Positions 41,314 to 50,853 of a DNA stretch of 64,000 nt are shown piece after piece. This DNA comes from Prevotella sp. (GTDB lineage: Bacteria; Bacteroidota; Bacteroidia; Bacteroidales; Bacteroidaceae): the NCBI GenBank assembly GCA_022769825.1, contig JALEJI010000075.1, forward strand, positions 26,607 through 90,606. Reading direction: 5' to 3'. The position numbers and the translations under genes were made by a program. The notes under the pieces are model-generated. The model was not told where the DNA came from, ran no database searches, and saw only the letters and a program-made list of their open reading frames with translations. Each line of letters opens with the position of its first letter. Within the stretch, counting starts at the first letter, position 1.

Positions 41314-42639
41314 TCACTTTATGTTAAATCTCAATCCTATGTTAAGGCTGAAACTCGTCGGCCTGTCCTTGTAGACGTTGACCACCGACGAGTGGTTGTC
41401 GAAGAAGTGGGTCATGCCTGGCTCGGCATAGACGCTAAGTGACGGCGTGAAGTGGTAGGCTCCGCCCACGGCGGCCTTCACCGACCATTGCGGACGTTTC
41501 TCCGTGAGGTTGTCTGGCTCATAATTGTCCATTCCCCTTGAGCCTTTCACCAGCTTCTCCACCTCGCCGCCAGCGGTGACATACACCTCGGCGTGCCTGG
41601 TGAGCAGGAAGCTATAGCTTGCCGTGAGTGGCACGCCAACATAGTGCAACTTCTGACGTTCCACGACGTGTTTGTCTTCCGCGAAATTGGAAGAGAGGTA
41701 ACTGTAAGTGACGCCCGTGTTGACCGCCCAACGGCTTGAGAGCCTGTAGCCCAGGCTCACGCCCACCTTCACGGGCTGTGCGTGGTGGGCCTTCATCTCG
41801 TGTCGCTTGGCCATGTAGACGTTAGCCTTGCCAAGTTGCATTGGGAAAGCGCCAAAAGGCATCGCGTCGGAGTAATAAGCATTGGCGTTGTTTACGTTTC
41901 CGCCATCCCCCAGCCCGTTGCCGTTGAGCGCGCCACCGCAATAGGCGGTTAGGGATAGCCGCGACGACGCGGGCGCGGAGCCACGACGAGCGTAGCCTGC
42001 CTCGGCTTGATATTGATAATCGTTTCGTCCGGAGTGCTTCACAGGCTTTGTTTGCCTGCGCGACTCCGACAACGGCTTGCTCTTTTCCTCCAACAGCTTG
42101 CTCCTTTCCTCCAATGGCCTGCCCTTTTCCTCATTAGATGTCATTGGGGCATTTTGCCCCGAGGAGGCTTCACTTGCCATGGCAATGGTTTCGGCATTAA
42201 CAGGATTAGCGCTTGCCGCCTCGTGGTTGGTGGCCAAGACGCCAGCGAGAGGTTTCGCGTCGAGAGCCACTCCAGCCTCGGTGGCTACCGTGGCAAAAGC
42301 CGAACCTATCTTGCCTGCTCCCGTGCCAAGAGCCGTGGCGGCCTCAGCACGGTTTGCCGATTGCTGAACGGCTCGCGTCACGGCGACCACGCGCGGCGAC
42401 TCGTCCACCTTCAGCAGTCGCCACGTCACGGGAACGGCGATTGCCGCGACTACGGCGGCGGCAGTAAGCCAACGATAGCGCCACATCGCCACTTTTCGCG
42501 CAGGCTGAATCGGCTCGCCGGGGGCAACGGGCGAGGTAGAGGCGAGACGCTGCTTCACCTCTTCAAGGAGACCGTCGGGTGCCTTGACCTTCCGGTCGGC
42601 CATCAGCCGTTGTATGTCTTTGGTCCAGTCTTCGTTCAT
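41314..42639 (-). CDS. Anti-sigma-like membrane protein fused to an outer-membrane-barrel-like domain
   Basis: A 441-residue protein in the position of an anti-sigma factor: its start overlaps the ECF sigma stop by 4 bases. The cytoplasmic N-terminus (MNEDWTKDIQRLMADRK ... LLEEVKQRLAS) is followed by one membrane helix at about 54-76 (RWLTAAAVVAAIAVPVTWRLL). A long Ala/Ser/Glu-rich linker comes next. From about 230 to the end is a beta-strand-rich domain of the porin/OmpA-barrel type (VGVSLGYRLSSRWAVNTGVTYSYLSSNF ... VYAEPGMTHFF ... SFSLNIGLRFNIK). Similar fusions occur widely in Bacteroidota; how one chain can be both an inner-membrane anti-sigma and a barrel is unresolved. The anti-sigma role is inferred from position. 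Confidence 0.75.
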   Translation of the reverse strand: MNEDWTKDIQRLMADRKVKAPDGLLEEVKQRLASTSPVAPGEPIQPARKVAMWRYRWLTAAAVVAAIAVPVTWRLLKVDESPRVVAVTRAVQQSANRAEAATALGTGAGKIGSAFATVATEAGVALDAKPLAGVLATNHEAASANPVNAETIAMASEASSGQNAPMTSNEEKGRPLEERSKLLEEKSKPLSESRRQTKPVKHSGRNDYQYQAEAGYARRGSAPASSRLSLTAYCGGALNGNGLGDGGNVNNANAYYSDAMPFGAFPMQLGKANVYMAKRHEMKAHHAQPVKVGVSLGYRLSSRWAVNTGVTYSYLSSNFAEDKHVVERQKLHYVGVPLTASYSFLLTRHAEVYVTAGGEVEKLVKGSRGMDNYEPDNLTEKRPQWSVKAAVGGAYHFTPSLSVYAEPGMTHFFDNHSSVVNVYKDRPTSFSLNIGLRFNIK

Positions 42640-43181
42640 TGCGTTTCCTTCTTTCTTTTGCTTAGTAGCCTTGCCAACATGGCCTTGGCCCTGTGATATT
42701 GCGAAGCCGAGGTGTCGGGCTTGATGCCCAACAACTCGGCTATCTCCTTGTGGCTCTTGCCTTCTATGGCGTAGAGGTTGAACACCGCTCGGTAGCCGTC
42801 GGGCAATTGCCGCAACGCCTCATCGACCATGTCGGCCGTGAGGCCCGACGTGTCGGGCGGTTCATCGGGCGCGTCGGGAATGTCGCGCTCGCTGTCCACG
42901 AACAACATCTTCTTCTTTTCGCGTAGGAACATCAGCGCCTCGTTCACGACCACGCGCGTCAGCCATGCCTTCAACGAGCCTTCGCCGCGATATTTGAAAG
43001 TGCCGACCGAGGAGAACACCTTTATCAGGGCCTCTTGCAACACGTCGCGAATGTCGTCGGGCTGGGTCACGTATCTCACGCAGACACCGGCCATGTAGTC
43101 GGCAAACTCAGCGTACAGCACATCCATCGCGCGGGAATCGCCCCGTGCGAACAGTTGCAGGATGTGCCGTTCATTGTTCAT
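42636..43181 (-). CDS. ECF-type RNA polymerase sigma factor
   Basis: A 181-residue sigma factor with region 2 (LYAEFADYMAGVCVRYVTQPDDIRDVLQEALIKVFSSVGTFKYRGEGSLKAWLTRVVVNEALMFLREKKK, in blocks) and region 4 (DEALRQLPDGYRAVFNLYAIEGKSHKEIAELLGIKPDTSASQYHRAKAMLARLL). Both ends overlap neighbours by 4 bases (ATGA): NigD-like upstream, the anti-sigma-like barrel protein downstream. Strict translational coupling of all three genes is likely, and the sigma factor is probably held by the downstream membrane protein until a signal arrives. Confidence 0.93.
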   Translation of the reverse strand: MNNERHILQLFARGDSRAMDVLYAEFADYMAGVCVRYVTQPDDIRDVLQEALIKVFSSVGTFKYRGEGSLKAWLTRVVVNEALMFLREKKKMLFVDSERDIPDAPDEPPDTSGLTADMVDEALRQLPDGYRAVFNLYAIEGKSHKEIAELLGIKPDTSASQYHRAKAMLARLLSKRKKETQ

Positions 43182-43879
43182 TCGCGATATTTGTACTTAA
43201 AGGTATGACTCTTCTCGCCCGAGAACGAATTCCACTTCAACGTGATGTTCTCGTATTTGCCGCCGTCTTCCGGCTTGGGGACATCGTTGAGCCTGAAGGC
43301 TATGATGCCATCGCCCACCGCGCCCTTGGCGTCGCCGTTGGCGTCGTGGAAGAGCCTGAGCGTGCCGTCGGCCTGGCGCACCAGCCTGAGCGTGTGGATC
43401 TTCATGCCACCAAACAATGTGCGGAAGTGGAGGGTAAGGTAGCCATCCTCGCACACGGTCTTCCAACTGTCTAATATCTCCACGGGGTCGTCGCCATAGA
43501 CCTTCTCCATGTCGTTGACAATTGGCGACATCGGCTTCGTGCGGATGGTGTCGAGCACGTTTACGATATGCACGTCGCGCTGAAGCCCCGTGTAGTTCTT
43601 ATCGTTGAATATCACTGACACAAGGGCACGCAACTCTTTCTTGTCGGTGGCATTAAACGGCCACTGCTTGTAATCCTTGTCGACAAGGGTCACAGAGTCG
43701 TTGAGCTGCATGTAGACTTGCCCCGTAGTGGGATTGGTCTTGAAGGTCACCAACGCGTTGGGGTTATAGACTGGGCATATAACATAATTGTTGTCGTAGT
43801 CATCATCGCACGACTGCAACGTGAACGCCGAGGAAAACATTATGGCCGCGAAGGCCATCATCTTTAATAGTTTATTCAT
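43178..43879 (-). CDS. NigD-like lipoprotein
   Basis: A 233-residue lipoprotein (MNKLLKMMAFAAIMFSSAFT, then LQSCDDDYDNN with the lipid-attachment Cys) of the NigD-like family, named after a gene in the Prevotella nigrescens nigrescin locus; the family's function is unknown. Body motifs: WPFNATDKKELRALVSVIFND, VHIVNVLDTIRTKPMSP, DPVEILDSWKTVCEDGYLTLHFRTLFGG. The ATG at 43879 gives a proper lipoprotein signal. It comes 68 bases after the LOG-family gene and overlaps the sigma gene by 4 bases. A surface sensor or target role for this sigma cassette is possible but not shown. Confidence 0.8.
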   Translation of the reverse strand: MNKLLKMMAFAAIMFSSAFTLQSCDDDYDNNYVICPVYNPNALVTFKTNPTTGQVYMQLNDSVTLVDKDYKQWPFNATDKKELRALVSVIFNDKNYTGLQRDVHIVNVLDTIRTKPMSPIVNDMEKVYGDDPVEILDSWKTVCEDGYLTLHFRTLFGGMKIHTLRLVRQADGTLRLFHDANGDAKGAVGDGIIAFRLNDVPKPEDGGKYENITLKWNSFSGEKSHTFKYKYRE

Positions 43880-43947
43880 AGCTGTCCTGATTATATTCAC
43901 AGGTAAAATGCCGATAATGGCAAAACCTTGCACAGCTATAACATTTT

Positions 43948-44478
43948 TTAGAGAATTGCCGCCTTCAGTTCCTCAAGGTTTTCCACGACCTTGATGTAAT
44001 CGGTCCAATGGCCACGCATGAAGCCACGCCGCTGCATGTCGTCGAGCATCTCGATGGCCTTGTCCCAAAAGCCTTCCACATTATAGAGTATGGCCTCCTT
44101 GCAATGATACCCAATGCTGTGGGACGCGGCCACCGTGAACACCTCGTCCAAGGTGCCTATGCCGCCTGGCAACGCCACGCACACGTCGGCTTGCGCGAGC
44201 ATGAGGTCCTTGCGGTCGGAAAGGTTGTCGCATGGTATCTCCACGTCGAGGCAGTCGGGACGCTGGCCACTATTCGCGAGAATCTGTGGTATGACGCCTA
44301 TTATCTGGCCGCCGCCATTGTGCACGGCCTCGCCAACGCACCGCATGAGCCCACGGTTCTGGCCGCCATAAACGAGAGTGTGGCCACTATCAGCCATCCA
44401 CTTGCCAAGCTCCTCGGCGGCCTTGAAATAAGCCGGCGCTATGGAGTCGTTGGCTGAACAAAACACTGCTATCTTCAT
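43948..44478 (-). CDS. LOG-family (lysine-decarboxylase-like) phosphoribohydrolase
   Basis: A 176-residue Rossmann-fold protein of the LOG family, which cleaves nucleoside 5'-monophosphates at the N-glycosidic bond (in plants it activates cytokinins). Motifs: IAVFCSANDSIAPAYFKAAEELG, the substrate-binding YGGQNRGLMRCVG, and the signature LPGGIGTLDEVFTV, a clear PGGxGTxxE. The bacterial physiological substrate is usually not known. It has a promoter of its own (44498-44506) and may lead into the NigD/sigma genes. Confidence 0.9.
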   Translation of the reverse strand: MKIAVFCSANDSIAPAYFKAAEELGKWMADSGHTLVYGGQNRGLMRCVGEAVHNGGGQIIGVIPQILANSGQRPDCLDVEIPCDNLSDRKDLMLAQADVCVALPGGIGTLDEVFTVAASHSIGYHCKEAILYNVEGFWDKAIEMLDDMQRRGFMRGHWTDYIKVVENLEELKAAIL

Positions 44479-44497
44479 GTCTAAATTATTTTACATG

Positions 44498-44506
44498 GCA
44501 AAGATA
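44498..44506 (-). promoter_or_regulatory. Promoter (-7) of the LOG-family gene
   Basis: TATCTTTGC on the minus strand, 20 bases upstream of the ATG; it diverges from the helicase promoter. Confidence 0.6.
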
Positions 44507-44550
44507 ACAATAATTATAATATTTTTGTCGCTTAATCTCTTATTTTACAG

Positions 44551-44559
44551 TAACTTTGC
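44551..44559 (+). promoter_or_regulatory. Promoter (-7) of the DEAD-box helicase gene
   Basis: TAACTTTGC, 30 bases before the TTG start. A TTG lies about 23 bases upstream, slightly further than usual for a -33. Confidence 0.6.
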
Positions 44560-44589
44560 ACATTATTTATTTTATATAGCTATATTTTT

Positions 44590-46434
44590 TTGAAGACGTT
44601 TGAAGAATTGGGCGTGAGCGAGCCTATCCGCCGCGCCATTGAAGAACTTGGATTCGAGCAGCCGATGCCCGTCCAAGAGGAAGTTATCCCGTATTTGTTG
44701 GGGGAGCACAACGATGTCATCGCGCTGGCGCAGACCGGCACAGGCAAGACGGCCGCATACGGCATTCCCGTGTTGCAGAAGACCGACGCCACGACAAAAG
44801 ACACGCAGGCACTCATCTTGAGCCCTACGCGCGAGTTGTGCCTGCAGATAGCCGACGACCTAAACTCGTTTGCTAAGTACATTCCCCATATGCACATCAT
44901 ACCCGTATATGGTGGCGCGTCCATCGTGACGCAAATCAATGAGCTGCGACATGGGGCGCAAATCATCGTGGCTACGCCAGGCCGACTCATCGACCTCATG
45001 GAGCGTGGCAAGGTGAAGCTCGAAAACATTCGCAACGTGGTGCTCGACGAGGCCGACGAAATGCTGAACATGGGTTTCTCCGACAGCATAAACGCCATCT
45101 TCGAGCATGTGCCCGAATACCGAAACACGCTGCTCTTCTCTGCCACGATGAGCAAGGAGATAGAGAAGATAGCCAAAAACTATTTGCACGACTACAAGGA
45201 GATAGTGGTGGGCTCGCGCAACGAGGGCGCCGAGAACGTGAACCACATCTACTATCTCGTGAACGCCAAGGACAAGTACCTGGCACTGAAACGCATCGTG
45301 GACTTCTACCCACGCATCTACGGCATAATATTCTGCCGCACGAAGCTGGAGACGCAGGAAGTGGCCGACAAGCTCATAAAGGACGGATACAACGCCGAGT
45401 CGCTGCACGGGGACCTGTCGCAGCAACAGCGCGACCTCACGATGCAGAAGTTCAGACAGCACTTGGTGCAACTGCTCGTGGCGACCGACGTGGCGGCTCG
45501 CGGCCTCGACGTGGACGACCTGACCCACGTTATCAACTACGGACTGCCCGACGACGTGGAGAACTACACCCACAGGTCTGGACGCACGGGACGCGCCGGA
45601 AAGAAGGGCACCAGCATCTCCATCATACACTCGCGCGAGAAGTTCAAGGTGAAAGCCATTGAGAAGGTCATTGGCAAGGAGTTTGTAGACGGCACGCTGC
45701 CCACGCCGGAGGAGATATGCAAGAAGCAGCTGTTCAAGACCATGGACGACATCATGAAGACTGATGTAGACGAGGACTTGATAGCGCCTTACATGACCGA
45801 CATAAACCGCCAGTTTGAGTATATCGACAAGGAAGACATCATAAAGAAGATGGTGTCTAACACCTTTGGCCGCTTCCTCGACTACTACAAGAACGCGCCA
45901 ACGATAGAGAAGCCCACACGCGGCAACGCTCGCGACGACAGGAAGAAGGGCGAGAAAGGCAGAAACAGCTCGCGCGGCGACCGCCCACGCGGACCTCGCA
46001 AGGCTGAGGCTGGCTATCGCAGGCTTTTCATCAACCTTGGCAAGGCCGACGGCTTCTACCCTGGCGAGGTGATGCAGTTTATCAACCACCACGTGCACGG
46101 GCCGAAACAGGAGATCGGGCACATAGACCTGCTGTCGAAGTTCTCGTATATTGAGGTGCCCGAGAAAGACGCCAACAAGGTGATGGGAGCCATCAATGGC
46201 GTGAGATACAAGGGACGCGAGGTGAGGTGCAACGACGCTGAGGACAAGAACGCCGGACGCGGCAACGCCCCACAGAAGAAACGCGAATACCGCAAGAAGA
46301 ACGCCGACAACAACGCGAAAGGCAAGGACGACTGGCGCGCGCTGATGAATGGCGGCAACAAGAAGGACTTCAAGGACGAAGAGCACGACTTCTCGGAGGA
46401 AGGATGGGCACGACGCTTCCCGAAGAAGAAATAA
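44590..46434 (+). CDS. deaD: DEAD-box ATP-dependent RNA helicase
   Basis: RNA helicase for ribosome assembly and mRNA unfolding. The 614-residue protein has the Q motif (FEQPMPVQEEVIP), motif I AQTGTGKTAA, Ib TPGRLIDLM, II VLDEADEML, III FSATM, V ATDVAARGLDVDD and VI HRSGRTGRAGKKG. A basic linker follows (RGNARDDRKKGEKGRNSSRG), then a DbpA-type RNA-binding domain (RRLFINLGKADGFYPGEVMQFI), and a Lys/Arg-rich tail. The start is a TTG at 44590: no in-frame ATG lies between the promoter and the conserved MKTFEELGVSEPIRRAIEELGF opening, so TTG is the likely true start. It is followed 38 bases later by a TlpA-family gene. Confidence 0.93.
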   Translation: MKTFEELGVSEPIRRAIEELGFEQPMPVQEEVIPYLLGEHNDVIALAQTGTGKTAAYGIPVLQKTDATTKDTQALILSPTRELCLQIADDLNSFAKYIPHMHIIPVYGGASIVTQINELRHGAQIIVATPGRLIDLMERGKVKLENIRNVVLDEADEMLNMGFSDSINAIFEHVPEYRNTLLFSATMSKEIEKIAKNYLHDYKEIVVGSRNEGAENVNHIYYLVNAKDKYLALKRIVDFYPRIYGIIFCRTKLETQEVADKLIKDGYNAESLHGDLSQQQRDLTMQKFRQHLVQLLVATDVAARGLDVDDLTHVINYGLPDDVENYTHRSGRTGRAGKKGTSISIIHSREKFKVKAIEKVIGKEFVDGTLPTPEEICKKQLFKTMDDIMKTDVDEDLIAPYMTDINRQFEYIDKEDIIKKMVSNTFGRFLDYYKNAPTIEKPTRGNARDDRKKGEKGRNSSRGDRPRGPRKAEAGYRRLFINLGKADGFYPGEVMQFINHHVHGPKQEIGHIDLLSKFSYIEVPEKDANKVMGAINGVRYKGREVRCNDAEDKNAGRGNAPQKKREYRKKNADNNAKGKDDWRALMNGGNKKDFKDEEHDFSEEGWARRFPKKK

Positions 46435-46472
46435 GAAAGGTATATAAAAACAACAATAACACAAACCAAACA

Positions 46473-47618
46473 ATGAAAAAGACTATCCTGGCCATGGCAG
46501 CCATGGCTATGCTGACGGCTTGCGCCGACGCTGCCGACAACAAGGGCAACGTCAGTTTCTCAGGCGAGTTGGCAGGCTTGAAAGACACGCTCATCGTGAT
46601 GACACCAACAGGTGGAAGAAGCATGACAAGAGACACGGTGCTCACTAAAGACGGCAAGTTCCAGTTCACCGTCAACGTGAACGAGCCTACATTGATATAC
46701 GCTTATACCCCTGGCACGCTGCGCCGCACTGAGCGCGTAGGGTTCGAGGCTATTGCCGTGCCTGGCGAGAAGGCCGTGATGACCGGCGACGTGAGCAAGG
46801 AATACTTCTTCAGCGGCAGCAAGTTCTACCAGGAATACAATGAGGCTGACAGGGTTTACTCTAACGCCCTCAAGCCTCTCAACGAGTTGGTGGAGTCGCT
46901 GAACAAGCGCATGCAAGCAGGTGAGTCGCAAGAGACACTGCAAAAAGAATACGGCGAGAAGGGCCCCGCGCTGCAGAAGCAAGCCATAAACGCCATAGTG
47001 GACTTCATTGCCAAGCATCCTGACTCGGAAGGCGCGGCGGCATTCATCCCTTCGCTGGGCGACCTGGCCACGATGAAGAAAGCGGCGGCATCGCTGTCGG
47101 AGAAGGTGAGAAACGGACGCATGCACGCTTACTACCAGAACACCATAGACCAACTGGAGGCACGCGAGAAGGCCAAGGCTGAGGCTGGAAAGAAGCAAGC
47201 GGCTGGCGCCGTGGCTCCTGACTTCACGCTCAACGACATCAACGGCAAGCCTCTCTCGCTCGCCAGCTTCAAGGGCAAATACGTGCTGCTCGACTTCTGG
47301 GGCACGTGGTGCATCTGGTGCGTGCGCGGCATACCAAAGATGAAGGAATACTACAACAAGTACAAGGGCAAGTTTGAGATTCTGTCTATCGACTGCAACG
47401 ACACCATGGAGAAGTGGAAAGAGGGCGTGAAGAAGCATGAACTGCCTTGGAAGAACGTGTACCAGCCAAAGACCGGCAACGTGCAGACAACTGAGATGTA
47501 TGCCATCCAGGGCTTCCCGACAAAGATTCTCGTGGGTCCAGACGGCAAGATCGTGAAGACAGTAGTGGGCGAGGATCCCGCGTTCTACACATTCCTCGAC
47601 GAGACTTTCGGCAAATAA
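46473..47618 (+). CDS. TlpA-family thiol-disulfide reductase lipoprotein
   Basis: A 381-residue lipoprotein (MKKTILAMAAMAMLTACADA, Cys about 17) with an N-terminal DUF4369-like beta domain (GNVSFSGELAGLKDTLIVMTP) and a C-terminal thioredoxin-like domain. The redox motif is intact: LLDFWGTWCIWCVRGIP, a WCxxC pair. Further fold marks are FEILSIDCNDTMEKWKEG and YAIQGFPTKILVGPDGKI with the cis-Pro. It should keep envelope cysteines reduced or exchange disulfides. The ATG at 46473 starts the lipoprotein signal; the longer frame runs into the helicase gene. Its paralogue at 23853-25019 lacks the cysteines. Confidence 0.92.
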   Translation: MKKTILAMAAMAMLTACADAADNKGNVSFSGELAGLKDTLIVMTPTGGRSMTRDTVLTKDGKFQFTVNVNEPTLIYAYTPGTLRRTERVGFEAIAVPGEKAVMTGDVSKEYFFSGSKFYQEYNEADRVYSNALKPLNELVESLNKRMQAGESQETLQKEYGEKGPALQKQAINAIVDFIAKHPDSEGAAAFIPSLGDLATMKKAAASLSEKVRNGRMHAYYQNTIDQLEAREKAKAEAGKKQAAGAVAPDFTLNDINGKPLSLASFKGKYVLLDFWGTWCIWCVRGIPKMKEYYNKYKGKFEILSIDCNDTMEKWKEGVKKHELPWKNVYQPKTGNVQTTEMYAIQGFPTKILVGPDGKIVKTVVGEDPAFYTFLDETFGK

Positions 47619-47695
47619 CGCTTAGGCCGGCACAAGACCGGCCACTGCAAAGCCACCGAAAACAGCATTGGTTTTCATGTGGCTAAGACATAAAA

Positions 47696-47726
47696 GGGCG
47701 GTTCCGCTATGGAGCCGCCCTTTTTA
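47696..47726 (+). terminator. Rho-independent terminator after the TlpA gene
   Basis: GGGCGGTTCC pairs with GGAGCCGCCC (one G-T pair), followed by TTTTTATT. Confidence 0.8.
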
Positions 47727-47769
47727 TTATGTTTGCTGGGGCCGCACCATGCAATGCCATCTTATTCCA

Positions 47770-47789
47770 CCATTCGGGTTGCGGACGGT
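47770..47789 (+). repeat. Dispersed 20-bp motif
   Basis: CCATTCGGGTTGCGGACGGT occurs here and, identically, at 51732-51751. Its first 13 bases recur in reverse at 11130-11142 beside repeat element 1, and a variant lies at 3193-3212. All four sites are intergenic. The 355-base gap holding this site has no credible gene. Confidence 0.6.
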
Positions 47790-47874
47790 TTTGCACATTG
47801 CGGTTTCTTGGCAGGGGCGCCCCCTTTGGCCGTCCGCGGTCGGAATATACCCACGCCTCGCGCGAGGCACGAAA

Positions 47875-47908
47875 AAAGGGAAGAATCAGCGCGCTGATTC
47901 TTCCCTTT
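47875..47908 (-). terminator. Terminator of the fumarate reductase operon
   Basis: A perfect 16-bp palindrome (AAAGGGAAGAATCAGC / GCTGATTCTTCCCTTT, 2-base loop); on the minus strand the right arm runs straight into TTTTTTCG. It lies 66 bases after the sdhB stop. Confidence 0.88.
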
Positions 47909-47973
47909 AGGGTTTTATCGCATACGGCACTCAAAGGCTCGAAATAACGCCTCTGAAGCCGTCAGCAGACATG

Positions 47974-48729
47974 TTAGTCGGCAAGCTTAGCCTTGATGAA
48001 CTCGCGGTTGAGGCGAGCGATGTTGGCGATAGACTCATTCTTCGGGCACTCAGCCTCGCAAGCGCGGGTGTTGGTGCAGTTACCGAAGCCGAGCTCCTCC
48101 ATCTTGGCAACCATGTTCTTGGCGCGACGCGCGGCCTCTACGCGACCTTGTGGCAGGAGCGCGAACTGGCTGACCTTTGAAGAGACGAAGAGCATTGCGG
48201 AACCGTTCTTGCAGGCTGCCACGCAAGCGCCGCAACCAATGCAAGTGGCGCAGTCCATGGCCTCGTCGGCGGCGTCCTTAGAGATAAGGATGGCGTTAGC
48301 GTCCTGGGCCTGGCCGGTGCGCACGCTGGTATAGCCGCCAGCGGCGATGATCTTGTCGAAAGCCGAACGGTCTACCATGCAGTCCTTGATGATAGGGAAG
48401 GCTGCCGAGCGCCAAGGCTCAACGGTGATGACGTCGCCATCGTGGAAACGGCGCATGTAGAGCTGGCAAGTGGTAGCGCCCTGCGCTGGTCCGTGAGGAT
48501 GACCGTTGATATAGAGTGAGCACATGCCGCAAATGCCCTCGCGGCAGTCGTGGTCGAAGACGAAAGGCTCGTTGCCACCCTCAATGAGTTGCTCGTTAAG
48601 GATGTCGAGCATCTCCAGGAAAGAAGTGTCGCCGGGGATGTCTTTCATCTCAAAGGTGTCGAAGTGGCCTTCTGCTTTAGGGCCGTTCTGACGCCAAACC
48701 TTCAGTGTGAATGATATATTCTGATCCAT
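47974..48729 (-). CDS. frdB: Fumarate reductase/succinate dehydrogenase iron-sulfur subunit
   Basis: Electron-transfer subunit, 251 residues. It has the [2Fe-2S] motif [10 protein letters not shown] with the later Cys in TTCQLYM. Two C-terminal cluster motifs follow: [18 protein letters not shown] and [14 protein letters not shown]. In fermenting Bacteroidota the enzyme runs mainly as fumarate reductase, passing electrons from menaquinol to fumarate and giving succinate. It is third in the operon, 29 bases after the flavoprotein gene and before a very strong terminator. frdB and sdhB are both used for this subunit. Confidence 0.95.
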   Translation of the reverse strand: MDQNISFTLKVWRQNGPKAEGHFDTFEMKDIPGDTSFLEMLDILNEQLIEGGNEPFVFDHDCREGICGMCSLYINGHPHGPAQGATTCQLYMRRFHDGDVITVEPWRSAAFPIIKDCMVDRSAFDKIIAAGGYTSVRTGQAQDANAILISKDAADEAMDCATCIGCGACVAACKNGSAMLFVSSKVSQFALLPQGRVEAARRAKNMVAKMEELGFGNCTNTRACEAECPKNESIANIARLNREFIKAKLAD

Positions 48730-48758
48730 TGTTTTTCTTGAGTTAATGAACTTAAAAA

Positions 48759-50723
48759 CTATGATTTATAGTTACGTGTCTGAACCTTGATGTACTGGTA
48801 ATCGAGGTCTTCCTTGTAGAGCGCCGGGGCCTGGTTCTCGCCCTTGTACTCCCAGCAAGCCACGTACATGTAGTTCTCATCATCACGCTTAGCCTCGCCT
48901 TCCTCGGTCTGGCTCTCCTCGCGGAAGTGGCCACCGCAGCTCTCGTTGCGCTCCAGAGCGTCGTAAGCGATGAGCTCACCCATGAGGATGAAGTCGCGGA
49001 GGTGGATAGCCTTGTCGAGCTCGACGTTGAGGCCTTCCTTGGATCCTGGCACACGCACGCAGGTGTTGAACTGCTCGCGCACGTCCTTCAGCATCGCGAG
49101 GGCCTTCTTCAAGCCTTCGGCGTTGCGTGCCATGCCCACGTAGTTCCACATGATGTTGTAGAGCTCCTTGTGGATGGAGTCAACGCTCATCAGCTTAGAC
49201 TTGTCGGCCTGCTTGTTCTGGATGTCCATGATGCGGTCTATCTCGGCCTGCACGTTCTTCTCAGCCTCCACGAACTCAGGAGCGTCGGTGCTTGGCTTCT
49301 TCACCTGAATCTGGTCGGAGAGATAGTTCTGCATGGTGTAAGGAATGACGAAGTAACCGTCTGACAGGCCCTGCATCAGCGCGGAAGCGCCGAGGCGGTT
49401 TGCGCCGTGGTCGGAGAAGTTGCACTCGCCCAGGGCGAAGAGGCCCTTGACGTTGGTCTGGAGCTCATAGTCTACCCAAAGGCCACCCATGGTATAGTGG
49501 ATAGCAGGGAAGATCATCATCGGGTTGTCGTGAGGATCCACGTCGGTAATCTCCTGGTACATGTCGAAGAGGTTGCCATAACGCTGGTCTACCACGTCGC
49601 GGCCGAGACGGTCGAAAGCCTCAGAGAAGTCGAGGAACACGGCCAGGCCAGTGTTGTTGACGCCATAGCCCTTGTCGGTACGCTCCTTGGCTGCGCGTGA
49701 AGCCACGTCGCGAGGCACGAGGTTACCGAAGGCAGGATAACGGCGCTCGAGGTAATAGTCGCGGTCTTCCTCAGGAATGTCGCGGCCCTTGATCTCGCCC
49801 TTCTGCAGCTTCTTGGCGTCCTCAAGCTTCTTAGGCACCCAGATGCGGCCATCGTTACGAAGCGACTCCGACATCAATGTCAGCTTAGACTGCTTGTCGC
49901 CGTGCACGGGGATACATGTCGGGTGAATCTGCACGAAGCAAGGATTGGCGAACCATGCGCCCTTGCGGTAAGCCTGGATGGCGGCGGTGCAGTTGCAGCC
50001 CATGGCGTTGGTAGAGAGGAAGTATGTGTTGCCATAACCACCTGTGGCAAGGCAAACGGCATGTGCGGAATAACGCTCCAGCTTGCCTGAGACGAGGTCC
50101 TTGGCGATGACGCCACGGCAGCGTCCGTCGACGATGACCACGTCCTCAATCTCCGTGCGGGTGTGAAGCTCCACGGTGCCGCGGTTCACCTCCTTCATCA
50201 ATGAAGAGTAGGCGCCGAGCAAAAGCTGCTGACCGGTCTGGCCCTTGGCGTAGAACGTGCGGCTCACCTGCACGCCACCGAACGAGCGGTTGGCCAACAT
50301 GCCGCCATACTCACGTGCGAAAGGCACGCCCTGGGCGACGCACTGGTCGATGATGTTGGCGCTGACCTCTGCCAGACGATACACGTTGGCCTCGCGAGCG
50401 CGGTAGTCGCCACCCTTGATGGTGTCGTAGAACAGGCGGTAAACGGCGTCACCGTCGTTCTGGTAGTTCTTGGCTGCGTTGATACCACCCTGCGCGGCGA
50501 TGGAGTGAGCGCGGCGAGGAGAGTCCTGGATGCAGAAGTTGATGACATGGAAACCCATCTCGCCAAGAGAGGCGGCGGCGCTTGCTCCTGCCAGACCCGT
50601 ACCCACGACGATGATGTCGAGCTTACGCTTGTTGGCTGGGTTCACCAGCTTTTGATGAGCTTTATAGTTGGTCCATTTCTCGGCCAGAGGGCCTTCTGGA
50701 ATTCTTGAATCTATCTGAGTCAT
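48759..50723 (-). CDS. frdA: Fumarate reductase/succinate dehydrogenase flavoprotein subunit
   Basis: Catalytic FAD subunit, 654 residues. FAD-binding motif [24 protein letters not shown]; the FAD-attachment His lies in [25 protein letters not shown]. Active-site region: [63 protein letters not shown], in conserved blocks. The insertion around residues 300-350 ([20 protein letters not shown]) is typical of the B-type enzyme group that pairs with a single cytochrome b subunit, as here. It is in the order C-A-B. Confidence 0.96.
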   Translation of the reverse strand: MTQIDSRIPEGPLAEKWTNYKAHQKLVNPANKRKLDIIVVGTGLAGASAAASLGEMGFHVINFCIQDSPRRAHSIAAQGGINAAKNYQNDGDAVYRLFYDTIKGGDYRAREANVYRLAEVSANIIDQCVAQGVPFAREYGGMLANRSFGGVQVSRTFYAKGQTGQQLLLGAYSSLMKEVNRGTVELHTRTEIEDVVIVDGRCRGVIAKDLVSGKLERYSAHAVCLATGGYGNTYFLSTNAMGCNCTAAIQAYRKGAWFANPCFVQIHPTCIPVHGDKQSKLTLMSESLRNDGRIWVPKKLEDAKKLQKGEIKGRDIPEEDRDYYLERRYPAFGNLVPRDVASRAAKERTDKGYGVNNTGLAVFLDFSEAFDRLGRDVVDQRYGNLFDMYQEITDVDPHDNPMMIFPAIHYTMGGLWVDYELQTNVKGLFALGECNFSDHGANRLGASALMQGLSDGYFVIPYTMQNYLSDQIQVKKPSTDAPEFVEAEKNVQAEIDRIMDIQNKQADKSKLMSVDSIHKELYNIMWNYVGMARNAEGLKKALAMLKDVREQFNTCVRVPGSKEGLNVELDKAIHLRDFILMGELIAYDALERNESCGGHFREESQTEEGEAKRDDENYMYVACWEYKGENQAPALYKEDLDYQYIKVQTRNYKS

Positions 50724-50853
50724 TTTTATTATGAGTTTATAGTTGTTGGGAATTATAGTCTATAGTTTGTGAGTTTTTCGTTTATAGTCTTGAATAGCAT
50801 TTGGCTATAGGGTTCATCAACTAAAAACTAAAAACTATATTTGCTATCAACTA

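Noticed and set aside
44860..46473. 537-residue minus-strand ORF opposite the DEAD-box helicase
   Set aside because: The plus strand carries all helicase motifs; the antisense product is a composition artefact.
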